Source of the DNA: Antitrichia curtipendula | Taxonomy: Eukaryota; Streptophyta; Bryopsida; Hypnales; Leucodontaceae | Assembly: GCA_951230915.1 (NCBI GenBank) | Contig: OX579635.1 | Location: forward strand, 12,648,001 to 12,712,000 | Length of the DNA stretch: 64,000 nt | Direction: 5' to 3' | In this document: positions 11,371-24,714 of the stretch, one piece after another | How the letters are laid out: the number at the start of each line of letters is the position of its first letter | Position numbering within the stretch: position 1 is the stretch's first letter | The notes under the pieces: generated by a model | Databases searched by the model: none | What the model was told of the DNA's origin: nothing | The model's input: only the letters and a program-made list of their open reading frames with translations | Made by a program: the position numbers and the translations under genes

Positions 11371-14353
11371 TGTCAATTAGTTTTCCTTCCACATCATCTC
11401 TGGAAATAAAATATTTTCGGTTGAACAATTGAACCCACTGTAAAAAAAAACCATATTTAAACATGAAAAACTTAATCTTCATACTTTAAGTAATTATGAG
11501 GTTGAAATAAAAAGAAATATTTAACAACAAACTAAATCATTAGTTTTTCTCAGATGGAACTAGTATACACCAATCCGTAAAGGACCAAATAACGTTTTGT
11601 TGGTAATCAAAAAATTCATAGTAACCCTTTAAGAACGATCTTTTATATTTTATATTTTTTTAAGTTTACACAAAATATGTGGTTGAGGAATAGCTTAAAG
11701 GCACAACAATTTTCTAGAACTTCTTTCTATAGCATTATAAAATTAAATACTACATATATGGTATGGTTTTTTTTCTCAACTTGCTCAACTCAAATAAATG
11801 ACTCATTAAACCCCTACAAGACCAAGGTCTTTTCTTTCTGAAAAACACACTCAAGAATTGCATTCTAAAATGAATCCTATACATAATTCCTTGAAACATG
11901 CTTATATATCATATGATACCTACTTATATCATATGAAATCCTTGAAACATGCTTATACTCTCTCATCACAAGTCTAATTACAATTATTCTGAACTTTGCG
12001 TACAAACAAATACATAATATTTGAAAAAAATAGTTATTTTTATTTTTGTTACTTCTGTTTTTTCCTGTTTTTATCATCAAAGTCAATTTTACACTCGTTT
12101 TGGTATAATTTTTTTCAAAGTACAAATTGAAGGAAATACTATATTTTGAAAACGCTATTAGTTTTTTCCTTGTTAAGGAAAAACACACCTAAGTCTTGAG
12201 GTTAACTTTAAGTAGACATCAAATCTACCTCAATATGCTTGATGTATACTAAGGTAGTATGCTGTAAAAGCACCCATCACACCGGACTTTCTTGGAATTC
12301 CCTCCGACTAATTTGGAGATTCTGCAGTTTTTCCCTGCAAGTTTCTCCTAGTTTTCATGTTTCCCTGTGTTCTAGTGTCACCATAGAGGGATCTTCAAAG
12401 AATTCCTATACAAAAAAAACCCATGGATTTTCTTTGCAAGTATTTCATAAATTTTCTCCAAATTCCCTGTGCAAAATTCAAATTGGTAGACTTTGTATAC
12501 ATTTTACATTTCAATGTTTTTTCCACCTGATATTGGTAGATTTTAGAAGATGCAATTGTCCCATATCAATTGTCAAGGGTACGGTGAGGTTGGACACATA
12601 AGACTTGTAAACTATCTTGTAATCTCCAAAGCAATGAATTCCATTGATTTCACAGTAATCTAACTTTTCTCTAGAGTTTGTACAATCTAAGAAATTTTGA
12701 AATGTGCAAATCTGAAATGTACAAATTTTGAAATGTACAGATCAATAAGATTGGAAATTCAGTATCTACATTTCCGTCAGATTTCAGCTTTCAAAATCTA
12801 TAAATTGTATTGACTATGCAAGCTAAAATCTACATTAAGCTTAGATTTTGGAGGCATAAATCTACATTCTGAAAGATTAAATTTCACAAATTCAATAGAT
12901 TTGGAGGTGGGGACATCACTGAAAAATGCACAAATTACCCCCTAAAAAATGTACAAAATTCCTTGTCTCACATTTCCCTGTGAGAGCTATATTTCATGTG
13001 TACTTGAAAAAAGGCCAAAAAACTAAATTTCCGGAGGGGATTTTTGTTATAGTGCCTGCAGGGAACATTGAGAATGTTTCTTGTGCATCCTCTTCAAATG
13101 GACCCTATATTTAGGTATAAAATGAACTTCAATTGCTCCTAAAATGGATATGTGACAGACTTTTGATGGACTGAAGATAAAGTGGGAACAACTTAAAGTG
13201 TGTTAAAGCTCGCTTTAAAGTTCAAATGTGCATGGTTAAAGCATGTGGTTAGGTTCATTTTTAAAGTTAGTGATAGGGTGGGCATTTATGTATTTAAATA
13301 AGAAGTTAACAAGCCAACTACTTTATTTGGAGAATAGAAAATCTGAAATTGATTGGATATGAGTATGGTCGCTTTAAGGACCAATGCTTGTTACTTATTG
13401 CAAATATCCATGCTTATTCGAAGTTTCCTCATCTCCCTTTATAAGCCGTTTGTATACTAATTTTGCCAGACGTACTGTCATAAATAGATGCCTAGAACCA
13501 AAAACTTCAAAAAACCATAACTAATTCAATATTGGTTGGAAAATTATGTTACCACTTCTGTTAGATGCTGCATCCATTTATCTTTCTCTAAAAAGTAAGT
13601 AAAAAATCTGAAGGTCTACAAAAGCCTTTGAAAAAGATGTAACAACCCGTAAATGGTCCCTTTTATAGCATCCTACCTTACACCTTAAATCCTCCTCTAT
13701 ACCATGTGATTTTAAACTTGTACAACTCTACAATGGAGTCTATTTTTGATTGATTTCTGTGTTTTGAGTAGGATTTAAGTTTTTTTTCATTTTGTTGTAT
13801 CTAACTAAATATGTTAACAAAAATAAAATATTTTTATGTCATCCCGACAATCAGAGGATGGCCATCCCCCAAAACAAAAATGGTTGTTATGAGGTACACA
13901 GAAGAAGTAGAAGTCGTTTTGTCATAGGGAGTTAAAAAATACCACAAGAAGTGAAGTCAAATTGAAGATTCAACTCTAAACGTTTTCATGTCAAGACATT
14001 ACTTTTGTTGTTTCCATTTCATGTGTACCAGTAAAAATTTGATTACAAAAAATCAAATGTTCCTCTCAGAAGGCTCGATGTTTTCCATTTATTTCTATTA
14101 AGGCCAAAAATTTACTCTAACATTCATCCTTCAACAATTGTTTGTCTACTTGAAGGACTTTGTGGGTTTGGTTAGGTTCCGGTTGTCTAAAATTTATAGT
14201 GAAAGATTTTGAAACTTCCTTAAGGTGTGTGCTTATACAAGAACTTTGTAGATACATGATTTTCATTTCGATAGGTTTCCTACAAAAAAAATGTATGGTT
14301 TAGTAAGCTAAAAATGGAGGGTGGAGGGACTATTACTAAAAAAAACACAAAAA

Positions 14354-14395
<42 letters not shown>

Positions 14396-15576
14396 CATAT
14401 ATTTCTATATTTTTGTCTTTGGTAGAAGCTTTGATTTATTATATTTGGAGTAACGACAAGAAAGTTACAGACAATCTCAATTTTTCAGACAATTTAAGCA
14501 TTTTTTTACTCTAATAACTTATCAAATCATTTGTGAATTTTCTAAACAATTCTTCAATAAAAAATTAGTAGGTAGATTTAGTTTTGCTTGCAAGTACAAT
14601 GTCATTATTGAGATTATTGTAACTCAATTCCACCTTAGAGCTATTAACGATTTAATTTGAACTGCAATCTTTGATCAACTTCTACTTAATAATTTTCTAA
14701 TGAATAAAAATTATGTGTGTTTTTCTGTTTTTTTTAATATAATTTTAAAATCAAAATCAACGGTACTAAATTTTTTTGTTCAAACGATTTAAAGCCAATA
14801 TATCTAATTAAAAAAATTGTTTTTTTCATTTTGGATGCAAATACCTTGCAATCTATATTGTCAAGATTTTTGAAATTTCTTCCATATGTTTTTCTACTAC
14901 TCTACTATAAGATCCTACAATTAGGTATGCAAAGAAAAAAATTTAAAATTTTTATTCTCTTTGCAATAGGAGGGGAAGTTCAAGTGTTTTTCTATGGAAA
15001 AAAGATGTGGGTCCTTCAGGTTTCATTTTATTACTGCATGTGTTTATTAGAAGAAGAAATGTTTTTTGGTTCATTTTAGACTACAATATCACGAGGCAAT
15101 TCTATCCTATACAACAACATACAAATTACAATTGCCATAGAAGTTAAAAAATACCACGTAGTCAATCACTTTGTATTCACCATATACTTCGATGTAGGAC
15201 TTGCCGCTATGTTCAAATTCATTATCAAAATGAATTGCCTATCAGTCTTCTATAAAATGTAGTTCATACATATGTAGCCCTACGGCATCTACTTCACAAC
15301 TCTAATATAAAAAAAGGAAAAATAATTTTACTTTTGCTATAGGATTACAATGTCTTTTGTTTTTTTAATGTTATTTTTTTAATTATTTTTACTTTTTATT
15401 TTATTAATCTTTGAAATTTCTAATATAAATATGTTTACAAAAATTATATATCTTATGTTCACTTTTCTTTATTGTGTTATCTATATTTCCCATCCATTTC
15501 ATAATATAAATTTTTCTTTATATTTTAGCTCATTCATACGTACATATATTCTTTTTGAACATTCATTTCTTCAATA
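11371..15576. other. Noncoding left part of copy 1
   Basis: No gene seen. 11371-11870 matches 51421-52740 of copy 2 inverted, apart from the TTAA MITE found only in copy 2. 14830-15570 matches 48560-49320 inverted. The middle part, about 11.9-14.8 kb, is longer than its counterpart in copy 2. A CT/TA microsatellite lies at 14353-14395. The last few hundred bases are a candidate transposase promoter. Confidence 0.6.
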
Positions 15577-18500
15577 ATGGCACAAAGACTTCCACGTCGC
15601 AATAAACAAGTGAAGTGTAGATGCAGTACATGTAGATTGAGCAATGAAGAAATAGGATTTAAAATTGTGAACTACAGGACTCAACAACGACATCACAAAA
15701 AAGACATTGCACTACAACTTCAGAGGGATGTTGAACCTATGCAAAATTTACAAGATGAAACGCAATTTCTAGAAGAAAATATGCAAGATGAGGACCCTGA
15801 ACAACCACTAGTAGCATTGCAGGTTGATGCAACATTGGATTGGGGGTCTTACTTACAAATGAAGATGAAGAACCAAATTATTAAAATGCAAGCACAATGG
15901 GACAGTAAAGGCATGCCTTTAGAATTACAAGATTGGACACTACACCAAATTTTTGAAGGTCTACCAAATCCAAATGCTGATTCTTCTAGAATCTCCATTG
16001 AAGATAGGCTTGCCCCTTTAATTAGGATGATGCCTGAAGATTGGGATGGGAGCTTAGAGGGGCCTACTTCCACCCCTTCATCTCTTAAATCGCTAATTCG
16101 TTTATACAAAAGGTGGGGCCTCGTGCAGCCTAAGAGATGGAGGATGTGCCTAGGCACTAGAAAATTTTCGCATGAGCCTTTCATTTTACAACCTGTTGAA
16201 GAAGATGGTTATGATGGCCAAAAATATATAGCTTGTTCATGTACGCCTCCCAATGACAAAAGAACATGTCTTGAGTGTGCACAAGCATGCCCACATTGCA
16301 ACAACTCAAGGTTCAAAATGGTTGCATTTGACTATCTTAGCATAGCAGACGAGCTTTCAAGTGCCATGGCTTCCAGAACATTGTGCTATGAAATGCTAAC
16401 CATGTGGAAAGCTAATACAGAGTGGTTGAATGTGCATGAAGCTCCTCCATCCATAGTCAATGTTTGGCATGGTGAGAAAATAAGGGAATACCAAGACTTT
16501 TGGAACCTGGAGGTTGAGTGGGAACTCCCTGTTATATGTCCCAACACCAAGTGCCAAAGATCATATTGTGCTTTTCTAAAGAAATATAAAACATTACGCA
16601 ATCCAGATCATTGGCAAGCGGAAACAAGGTCTTATAAATTCAAATGCAAACTTTGCAAGAGGCAGGTACTAGTACCTCAAAAAATGGTACAAGGGGATCC
16701 ACAAAACATAGCTCTAGCTGGCCACTAGGATGGTTTTCAAGTATCTGGAAAGAAGCAACGAGGGTGTTGGGCTATGGAGATTGATGTACTTAATGCAGGC
16801 ACATCCTCAAGTTTATCTCTGCTACCTGTATTATTCATCCCATTAGGTGGCAACCATCCCTACATTGTAAAACGAATGAAGGAAAATCTTACTGCTTTCA
16901 TAACACCGTTTGTCGAAGAGCTTGAGGCTTTGTTTATAGACGGAATGCAATGCAAATACAACTATCCAGAATCAACAACCTATTACCGCAATCTGAAATG
17001 CCTAACTTAAGGGCACTCTTCATGTTCATGACTGGAGATCATCCCGCTCAATGTAAAATATCTAGTTTGAAATCTTCTGGAAAAACAGCTTGTCGAAGAT
17101 GTAAAATGCATTCAGAGTTGGTTGATGGCCAATATGTATATAGTAACAATGAAAGGCAATGTGTGCACCCTCCGGAAAGGCGAGCCGCTAAGGAATTACG
17201 TCGTAGTGTGGATACTCTAATAAGGTTGAAAAACGACAAGAAGGCTAGAAACGAACATAGCATGGAGTCTGGAGTAACTGGAGATTCAAAATTGTGGCGC
17301 CTCTACTATTTAAACATATTTGATTTGTCGCGAGATTTGGTCTATGACATTATGCATGTAGCAAATTTAAATCTCTTTAAAAACTTCATGATTAAGTTTT
17401 TCCAGGACATTCGTCAACACCCTAAAGCACATGCCTTGCTGGAACTTGTGGATGCAATTTGCACCTCCGTTACTAAAGTGCGCACATATGAATTAAGACA
17501 TGGACAATGGCCACAAGATCCCATCAACGATCATGAAAACTATACTGCATAAGAATGTCAACATTTTGTGATGTGGGTATTACCTATTATTTTAAACAAA
17601 CTGGAAGCTAGCGTACATCAATTTTCAAGCGCACGATGTATGATAGGACGTTTGCTTGTTGATATTGCTCATTTCTTTTTCAATTGGACTAGAGGTAAAG
17701 GATGGAGCATAGAAGACCTACATGTTGTTCGTCAATTGTTACAAAAGTGGCGCAATCTTTCAGAAGCAGTAGATGGTCCAAACAGTAGACCTTTGGAGCA
17801 TGTGGCGGGTGCTGCTCACATCTTAGAAGATGTTATACGATTTGGCCATTCCAATGTTTTCTGGTGTTTTCCGTATGAGAGGGAAGTTAAAAGATACAAC
17901 AATATAAAAACCAATCAGAAGAATGTAGAAGCAACATTTGCTCAATACACTGCACGTACAATATTCCATAAAGTTCAACTATGCATTGCAGCTGAGGCTG
18001 ACGGCATGGAAGCAGGGGAAAGAGCTTTTGTTGAAGTTCACAATGCTCTAATGTTTCCAGAAGGTATGAGGCTTACTCATATTGCACAGTGTCTTGAGTG
18101 GCATTTGAATTGTTGTTTGACTACATCATCTATGAAGAAAGCAAAAATTTGTTGAACATGTTGGAGCGAGCGTCCGATTCATTTTGCAGTGCCATTGCAA
18201 AATCAAAGGGCATAATGATTAGTCCACTTAACAACTCATATCAACAAGCTTCAAATATAGTTTGGTTTTATTTAAAGCAACATATACATGGATTAGATGA
18301 CACCCATGCGCCTTTCATACTCATCCACAAGGGTTGCATGTTGAAAAAATATTATTATGATGTTGGTGATGATGTTGTTGTGGAAAATGATGATATTACA
18401 GGAACCCCATACAAAGCTAGAATTAAAGAAATATTCAGTCATGAGCACAACATGCATATAGAAACATACTTTTCAGCAGACTATTATCAACATCATACTT

Positions 18501-18721
18501 TTTACAAAAATAACAAGTGGGTTGACATGTTAGACCCCATTATACATATGCATTTGCTAAAAAATGGTAGTTTTGTTCCATTTGATGATACCTGTATTCG
18601 GCCCAAACGATGCATTAAACACAAATTCATGTGTCTTAAAAATCCTAGTCAAGGGAGAAAAAAGTATTTGGCATATGAAACTGAGGACAATAAGATTCGC
18701 GACCAATTACTCATTTTGTAG
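15577..18721 (+). pseudogene. CACTA/Tnp2-type (Plavaka-like) transposase, copy 1, four lesions
   Basis: Starts at ATG 15577 (MAQRLPRRNKQVKCRC). The order is an N-terminal cysteine-rich segment, an acidic linker, a region with CxxC pairs (CLECAQACPHC; CPNTKC; CKLCK), then the catalytic core. Candidate catalytic residues are D in DGFQ (codon 16729), D in TGDHPA (about 17036) followed by a CRRC zinc pair, and E in FPYERE (about 17875). This layout and DIMHVANLNLF match Transposase_21/Tnp2 of CACTA elements. Lesions: TAG at 16726-16728 just before DGFQ; a frameshift near 16950; TAA at 17550-17552; a frameshift near 18090. The final open part ends at 18721. All four are also in copy 2. Total length, about 1045 codons, fits the family. 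Confidence 0.85.
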
Positions 18722-19233
18722 ATTTAGATTGTAAAATTTAAATAAAAACTATCATAAATAAAATTATAATAAATACTTTTTTTAAATTGAAATATATGTT
18801 CATTGCATAAATTTTTTTTATGGAGTCCTTAATCTTCAACTAACTTTTTAGTTTGGAATCTTAATCTTGTAAGGGTGAAAAAAACTCATTTTTTACCTCA
18901 CTTTCTTTCAATAGTTTTTAAATGTGTGTTAATATGGAGATTTAGTTTTGCCAAAATAATTAAATTTCTGAGGTAATATGATGACAAGGGCACTTGAGTG
19001 CCTGCAGATAAATATCTGCAAACAATAGATTTATGCAATGGAGTTAAGACAACTCCACTTCAATGACTAGTGCATTAGAGTTAAACACATGTGTATTGGA
19101 ACTTGGAGTCAGATAACTCCACACAGTAGATCTAGATGTGGATACAAATTGATGATGAAATCTAGCCTTTTGGAAATAGTTCAGATGGGGGTAAAGTCTT
19201 TTGTATTTTCTTGGAGCAGATCCTTATGTGTAG

Positions 19234-19521
19234 GCAAGAAACTGTTATCTCCATTATGTGAAGAGTGTGGTACTACCTTAGAAGGGGTACTACAAAATTT
19301 TGTCACTAATGCAGAACACCGAGAGGAACATGCCTAGATGTGCTACAAATCATGATGCAATTGGAGGTGCCATTGTTGAAAATTACCGGAGAGATTAGTA
19401 GAGCAATCAATAGCAAGGTCAATGGAGGAGCAAGACGTAAAGGATTTTCAAGGGCCCGCAGTAAGAGAAGCTATACGAACACATCCTACATCTAAAACTC
19501 CAACTTATAACATGATTTTTT
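19234..19521 (+). pseudogene. Truncated zinc-ribbon accessory gene in copy 1
   Basis: The 5' part of the same gene that is intact at 23436 and split in copy 2. The exon follows a CAG-to-TAG-like acceptor (TATGTGTAG). The start ATG of the other copies is CTG here (CAAGAAACTG versus CAAGAAAATG). The zinc-ribbon CEECGTT is readable, then frameshifts appear; homology stops abruptly after CTTATAACATGATTTTT. The sequence that follows is an unrelated AT-rich repeat. It sits directly downstream of the transposase, its expected place in the element. Confidence 0.8.
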
Positions 19522-22500
19522 AGGTCTCAATTTATGAACCTTTAAAGGACCATTGTTCCAAGGACAAAAGGGATTTTGGCTAGGAACCTAACGTTTCATT
19601 CTTTTCTTGATTCGCTAAACCTTTTCTTGAAGATAGAAAAATTGATTAGCTTTGTGGGAAAATAATTTTTTCATTCAAAGCCTTGGAATAAAAGTTTTGC
19701 CCAAATAAGCTCAGAACATGGGAGAGGGGCCAACAAAACAATTTGAAAAGTTTGATTAAATTTTTTTTTCTCTCATAGATTATATTTTTGTCTACATGGA
19801 AAGCTTTGATTTATTCCATTTGGAGTTGTTGTGAGAAAGAAATGAACAGTCATGATTTAGAGGCAATAAGATATCTTCTTGAAATAATATCTTGGAGGAT
19901 CCATTTTTGAATGTTGAAATTAGAATTCCACCTTAGACATATAAATAATTTAGATTTTTATTCTATCTAGTACATACGCCTATTCAAACAATTTTTTTAA
20001 GAACTAAGATTAAGCTTTCAAGAATATTTTTTTGTAAACTCTTAACTAAAATTCTCCACCATAAATATATATTTCAGCCCAAAATATGTAGTGCAAGAAT
20101 TTAAAGATAAAAAGGTTTAAAGGCAAATAATCTAGTTGCTCAATGTGCTGGAAAACTTTTTGATAAGTGTTTGATAAAGAAAAAATTGGGACATCATCAC
20201 GCTCGTTTTGAGCTTCAGAAAGCTTCTATATTTTAATAATTTGATATCAACTATGAATATATTAATAATTCTTCCAAATTTCAAAGTCATAAAAAACTCA
20301 TACAAATAATTTATCACATTTGGATTATTTTTAACAAAGTTTAGAAAAGATAGATTTTAAAAATTTTCTATTAATTTTTGTTGCAATGCCTATAAATGTT
20401 CTAATCATTAGAAAGCTAGACTACAAAATGATTAGGGCAATAAAAACACTATATTCCTATTGCTTCAATGCAGTTTAAAGGTCATTGTATAAAATATATT
20501 TTGATGTTATTTGTTTGATGAATGACAGAGAATCCTTCTTGTGTGCGACAAAATTGTAAGTACTCATTCTCCGGGGGGGTTTTGTGAAAAGGGGAGACCT
20601 TACACAATAGTTTGACTTCCAATATACGTTTTTCTAATTTTTTAGCCAATTATTTTGATGTTATCCAAAGGGATGACTTCCACAGTCACGAGTCCGTCCT
20701 GTAACCCCTAAATGTTCAAGACTTGTTTTTGTCTTCTTGAAATTTGCTCTTAATTTAACAAAAAGCCAACGTTTGGATAAGTTGAATCAATTTTTTTTGA
20801 ATTCTAACCCATACAAAATCAAACTAGACATGCTAGAGAGCACATACAAAAAGAAAACATGACAATATCATTTAAATATATCACATTTAAAATGTTTGAT
20901 CATGAATGTGTTAAAACTAAAAAAATATTTTAGGTAGTCATTTTTTCATGTTTTAACTTAAAAAAATTTCAACGAAAAGAATATGAGGATGTATGGCCTA
21001 ACATACGTAACTCCAATCAATTTATGGTTTCTCAAAATCTACTCTATATTTTTTTTAAATGAATTTCTACTGTGAATTTTTCTACAAGATCTAGTGTATT
21101 TCAGGCTCATTTCCAATAGCTCGCAACACTACGAAAACTGAAGATTGCAATGTGCACCCTGCATCCCCTAGTCATGTTCTTCATCATAAGCCTTAAAGGC
21201 TCGAGGTAGAACATTTAAGTGTCAACAAAACTTTGAAGTTGAAGACCTAATTGAGTTTCTATTTTTACTAATTTATATTTTTGAAAAATTCTTTTAAAAT
21301 TATAATTTCAGCATAAAAAATCCATCATTGAAAATGAATGATTATAATTTTTCTGGTTAAATTTTTGTGCAAATTGTGGCTTTGACCCACCAAACCCAGC
21401 CTATAGATTGCTACAAACAACCACTACAAACACCCCTTGCAACAACACACCCTCTTCGAAGCTCAAAACCTACTACAAGAATGCAACAACTTATCCTTCC
21501 ATTCCTTTTAGTACGAATCCACCGGGAGGGAATCCTGTAGAGCGAGGGTTCCAGTCAGGCGGACGCACTGCCTGCACACACCTACCCTGTCATCCCAATT
21601 CTCAGTTCAATCTCAATCCCAAGTACCAAATTTTTTTTCATTTGGTAGTGATGATCAGAGCGAGTGTGTCAGCCAGACGATGTGATCTTCTGTTGCTTTC
21701 AGTTGCATCCCGGGATTCAAGGATTTCGAAGAGATGGAACCCTAGAACTCGAGGAACCCCTAGATTCTTGCACAACACTTAGTCTCTGACACAGAACAAA
21801 AATGAACCGTGACTCGCAACGTTAAAGAGATGTCACCGTGAAAAACGAACAATGAAAACAAACAGATTGGCTGCTGCTGCTCACAAAGACGCCCACAATC
21901 TCGCATGTACCAAGGTGAGATATTGAGGTCAGTTAGAACAAGCTTGCTTGCTCCAGTTGCTTATGTGCTTCATTGATAGCTACGTTAGTGCAGTTGAGTA
22001 CAGACGTACTTACTCTCCAAGTCTGTGTCCGCGTGTGCCGGATGAATTGCTCATGTGTGACTTCGGTGTAGGTTTTTTCCAATTTTGCGCACTGCTTGTT
22101 TCTTCCGCAAGGACAGAGTACTTTGCCTTGAAGTGTACATAGTCGACTGTTGGAGTCGTGTTTGCGAAGGAAAAAGCTCATATCCCCACCTTTCAGTGTT
22201 TTTTTGGTGAGTTTAGGGTTTCTATTGTCCGCCGTTGTTGCTTTTCAAAATTGTGGGAGCTTTTGATCGTCTTCAGGGCTTCGTCATTGCTTTGCTCTCG
22301 GGTTTGATGGTTTCAGATTTCCCTTGTGGGTTTGCAGGAGGAAACTCAGTGCGGATGTCACGATAGGTTACTTAGCTAATTTGTGTGTCACTTAAAAGGT
22401 GCAATGTGCTCCTTTTGGTACCAAGCTTATCGGGAGCTCAGAAACTCTTGTCGTGAAGTCATTGTGTATGTAGAAATGTTTGATGAATTTTAGGTTATAG

Positions 22501-23435
22501 AAATTATAGAAAGTTATTAAAACCTTCTTTGTGCCAATTGGCATAGTGAGACTGTTGGCTCACAGGAGGTTGATGTGAGGATTGCCACTTTGCACTTGGA
22601 AGCTGCGCCGAATGTGGCAAAATTTGCCCTGTGCTTGCTCAAGCTTGTTGTTGGTAAGCATTCTATGAAATGCTCTATTACGATTAATTGTGAATTCTCT
22701 CCGTAGGTGTCTTCAAAAACTTCTGCAATAAATATTATCTGATCAAGAATATCACGTGGTGGCTATTATTTTTACATAGCCCGACAATGAGGTTTTCGAA
22801 TGTTTAACATGGCTGTGAGAGGACATTGAGAAAATTGAAGAAAAGTTAACTTATTGGGCATTTCAATTAACAGTTGAAGTTAGTGACTACGAATTTGATT
22901 CACGAATTCGTCACTGTTTGCTCAAGAGTTGTATAGTAAAGGGATTGAATGAGTGACTTGTTTGCAGAGTAAGTTTGTTTTGAAGTGATTAGTAGCGTTA
23001 TGAAAGATCATATGCGAACCCTTGTTTTAGTTCTTGTGTTATTCTAGCAACTAATGAATCCTTGTTTGTCAATATGGGCAATCTGGGTTATTAGAAATCT
23101 CAAACTAATTCGTTCGTGTGATTCATGCCTCTATAGGGTAACAAATGCTAGTCTTCAGGTCCCAAGGAACACATCCTTTGGATTGTTTGAGTCCCACCAA
23201 ATTGTCACGGTGGGCAAGAGAAACATCCTCTTCTCTTTCAAAGTTGAGAGTGAAGTTTTTTTTTTTTTTAATAGGCAAAAAAATATGTAGACATTTATTT
23301 GGAGATAGACGTAGATTGAGCTTTCAGTGATTGTGCTTGAACTTTTATTTTTTCCTCTTTTAGTAAGCAAATTTAACTATGGATGTCGGGTTTATTTTTC
23401 CCTTATTATTTGTGCTTCTATGTGCAGAAAAAAAA
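19522..23435. other. Repeat DNA and unassigned exon-like DNA in copy 1
   Basis: 19522-21200 is AT-rich interspersed repeat; its start (CCTTTAAAGGACCATTG...GATAGAAAAATTGATTAGCTTTG) is related to 50770-50920 and to 832-960. From about 21400 to 23300 composition becomes more gene-like, with TCTCCAAGTC-rich leader-like DNA and a fragment around 22565-22655 (frame VDVRIATLHLEAAP...) ending in a donor-like GTAAGC. This may be another captured host gene piece; I cannot identify it. Confidence 0.45.
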
Positions 23436-24437
23436 ATGTCGTCTCCATTTTGCGAAGAGTGTGGAACTGATTTTGAGAGGGATACAGCAAAATTTTGTCG
23501 TCAATGTAGGACACCAAGAGGGACATGCGCAGATGGAGCCCAAAGGAGCATGCAATTGGAGTTGCCAATTCTACAGTCACCGGAGATACCAAGAAGAAGG
23601 TTAACAGAAGAAGCGTTGGTGGAGCCAACAGAGGTGGAGATGCAGGAGCAAGACACCGAGGATTTTCGTGGTCCCCTCGCACGAGAAGCTGTTCCGCAAC
23701 ATCCACGACAGAGAACTCCAAGTTACAATATGATTTTTGACCCTCCTTCCTTACCTAATAGAGTAAAAAATAAACTATATGGGAGAAGATGTTTAAAGTA
23801 TGAGTATCCAATTCAACATAAGTGTTATGTTAACAATTATAAGAGGACACATTCATGGATTGATGAAGGTCAATCACTTGGGCATCTCCCTAAGGGTGCA
23901 TTTACTTTAGAAGATCCAATGGTTCGAGATTCTTTAAAGAAAATTATTAGTGAAAATAAGGAGAATTTAATGGATATTAAATTTGACAAAAATAAAAAGT
24001 ATGAATGGAGAGAGGCAGATGTTTACAAAAAAATAAAAAAGAATCTTAAATATCGTAGATGGAAACAGAGGAAGGCAGAAAAGGCTAGAAGTAGTGACAC
24101 TGTAGGAGCTTTTGGAGGGCTCAATATTCCTTCACCATCACTGTCTGTACAGTCGTCTGGGCCTGGAGAGTCTGAACCTCACAGTATGGAAGTTGGAGAT
24201 GAAGAGGAACACAGTGACGACGAGAGTTTTGTAATGTGGCAGTTGAATTTTGAAAATGTTCATGAAATGTATACGGGGTTAAGTAATTTTATGAATGGTG
24301 AGAATGAGATAGCTAGATGTGCCAGAAGAAGAACTTCTTTTCCCCCGAACTGCAGGTCTTTTCCGGAGGGAGACAAATTAATGTTGGTAGCAAATTTTTT
24401 ACGCTCGCAGCGTGAGAGAACTCGTGGAATGGGTTGA
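23436..24437 (+). CDS. Zinc-ribbon transposon accessory protein, intact frame (333 aa)
   Basis: Residues 1-30 form a double CxxC zinc ribbon (CEECG...FCRQC). An acidic linker follows, then a conserved core (NMIFDPPSLPNRVKNKLYG, then KGAFTLEDPMVRDSLKKI), a Lys/Arg-rich helical stretch (KKYEWREADVYKKIKKN; RRWKQRKAEKAR) and an acidic Ser-rich tail. I chose ATG 23436 because a splice acceptor (TATGTGCAG) lies just upstream, as in the other two copies. The core is shared with 32877-33754. A basic DNA-binding-like protein beside a CACTA transposase suggests a TnpA-like role, but I do not recognise a named family. It is more diverged from the copy 2 gene than the truncated copy at 19234 is, so it may have come from another element. 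Confidence 0.75.
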   Translation: MSSPFCEECGTDFERDTAKFCRQCRTPRGTCADGAQRSMQLELPILQSPEIPRRRLTEEALVEPTEVEMQEQDTEDFRGPLAREAVPQHPRQRTPSYNMIFDPPSLPNRVKNKLYGRRCLKYEYPIQHKCYVNNYKRTHSWIDEGQSLGHLPKGAFTLEDPMVRDSLKKIISENKENLMDIKFDKNKKYEWREADVYKKIKKNLKYRRWKQRKAEKARSSDTVGAFGGLNIPSPSLSVQSSGPGESEPHSMEVGDEEEHSDDESFVMWQLNFENVHEMYTGLSNFMNGENEIARCARRRTSFPPNCRSFPEGDKLMLVANFLRSQRERTRGMG

Positions 24438-24714
24438 GATGAAGGCTTGAGAGCATTACAGTAAGTTCCAATATATAAATTGTTTTTTTCATTTCAAATA
24501 TACCTTCTCAATTCTCCTGTGGTGAAGGGAGAACCGCTCATATTTAAGAAAGAAGGTGTTTATCTACTTTGAAAGAAATGTTAGTGTTAGGATTTTGGCT
24601 TTTAGTTTTTGCTTTACATTCTATCAGTTTAAAGATTTGATTGCTTGATTTTATTCATCGGGCATGACCAACTACTTGCAATGAAACTACTGAACATTTA
24701 CTTAAGAATGTTGC

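Noticed and set aside
14314..14514. Frame over the CT/TA microsatellite
   Set aside because: Low-complexity translation with no coding evidence.
15577..18721. Stops at Trp- and Glu-like positions as evidence of a variant genetic code or programmed readthrough
   Set aside because: The FLY-type gene uses a normal code with TAG as terminator, and copy 2 has extra unique lesions. Ordinary pseudogene decay explains everything.
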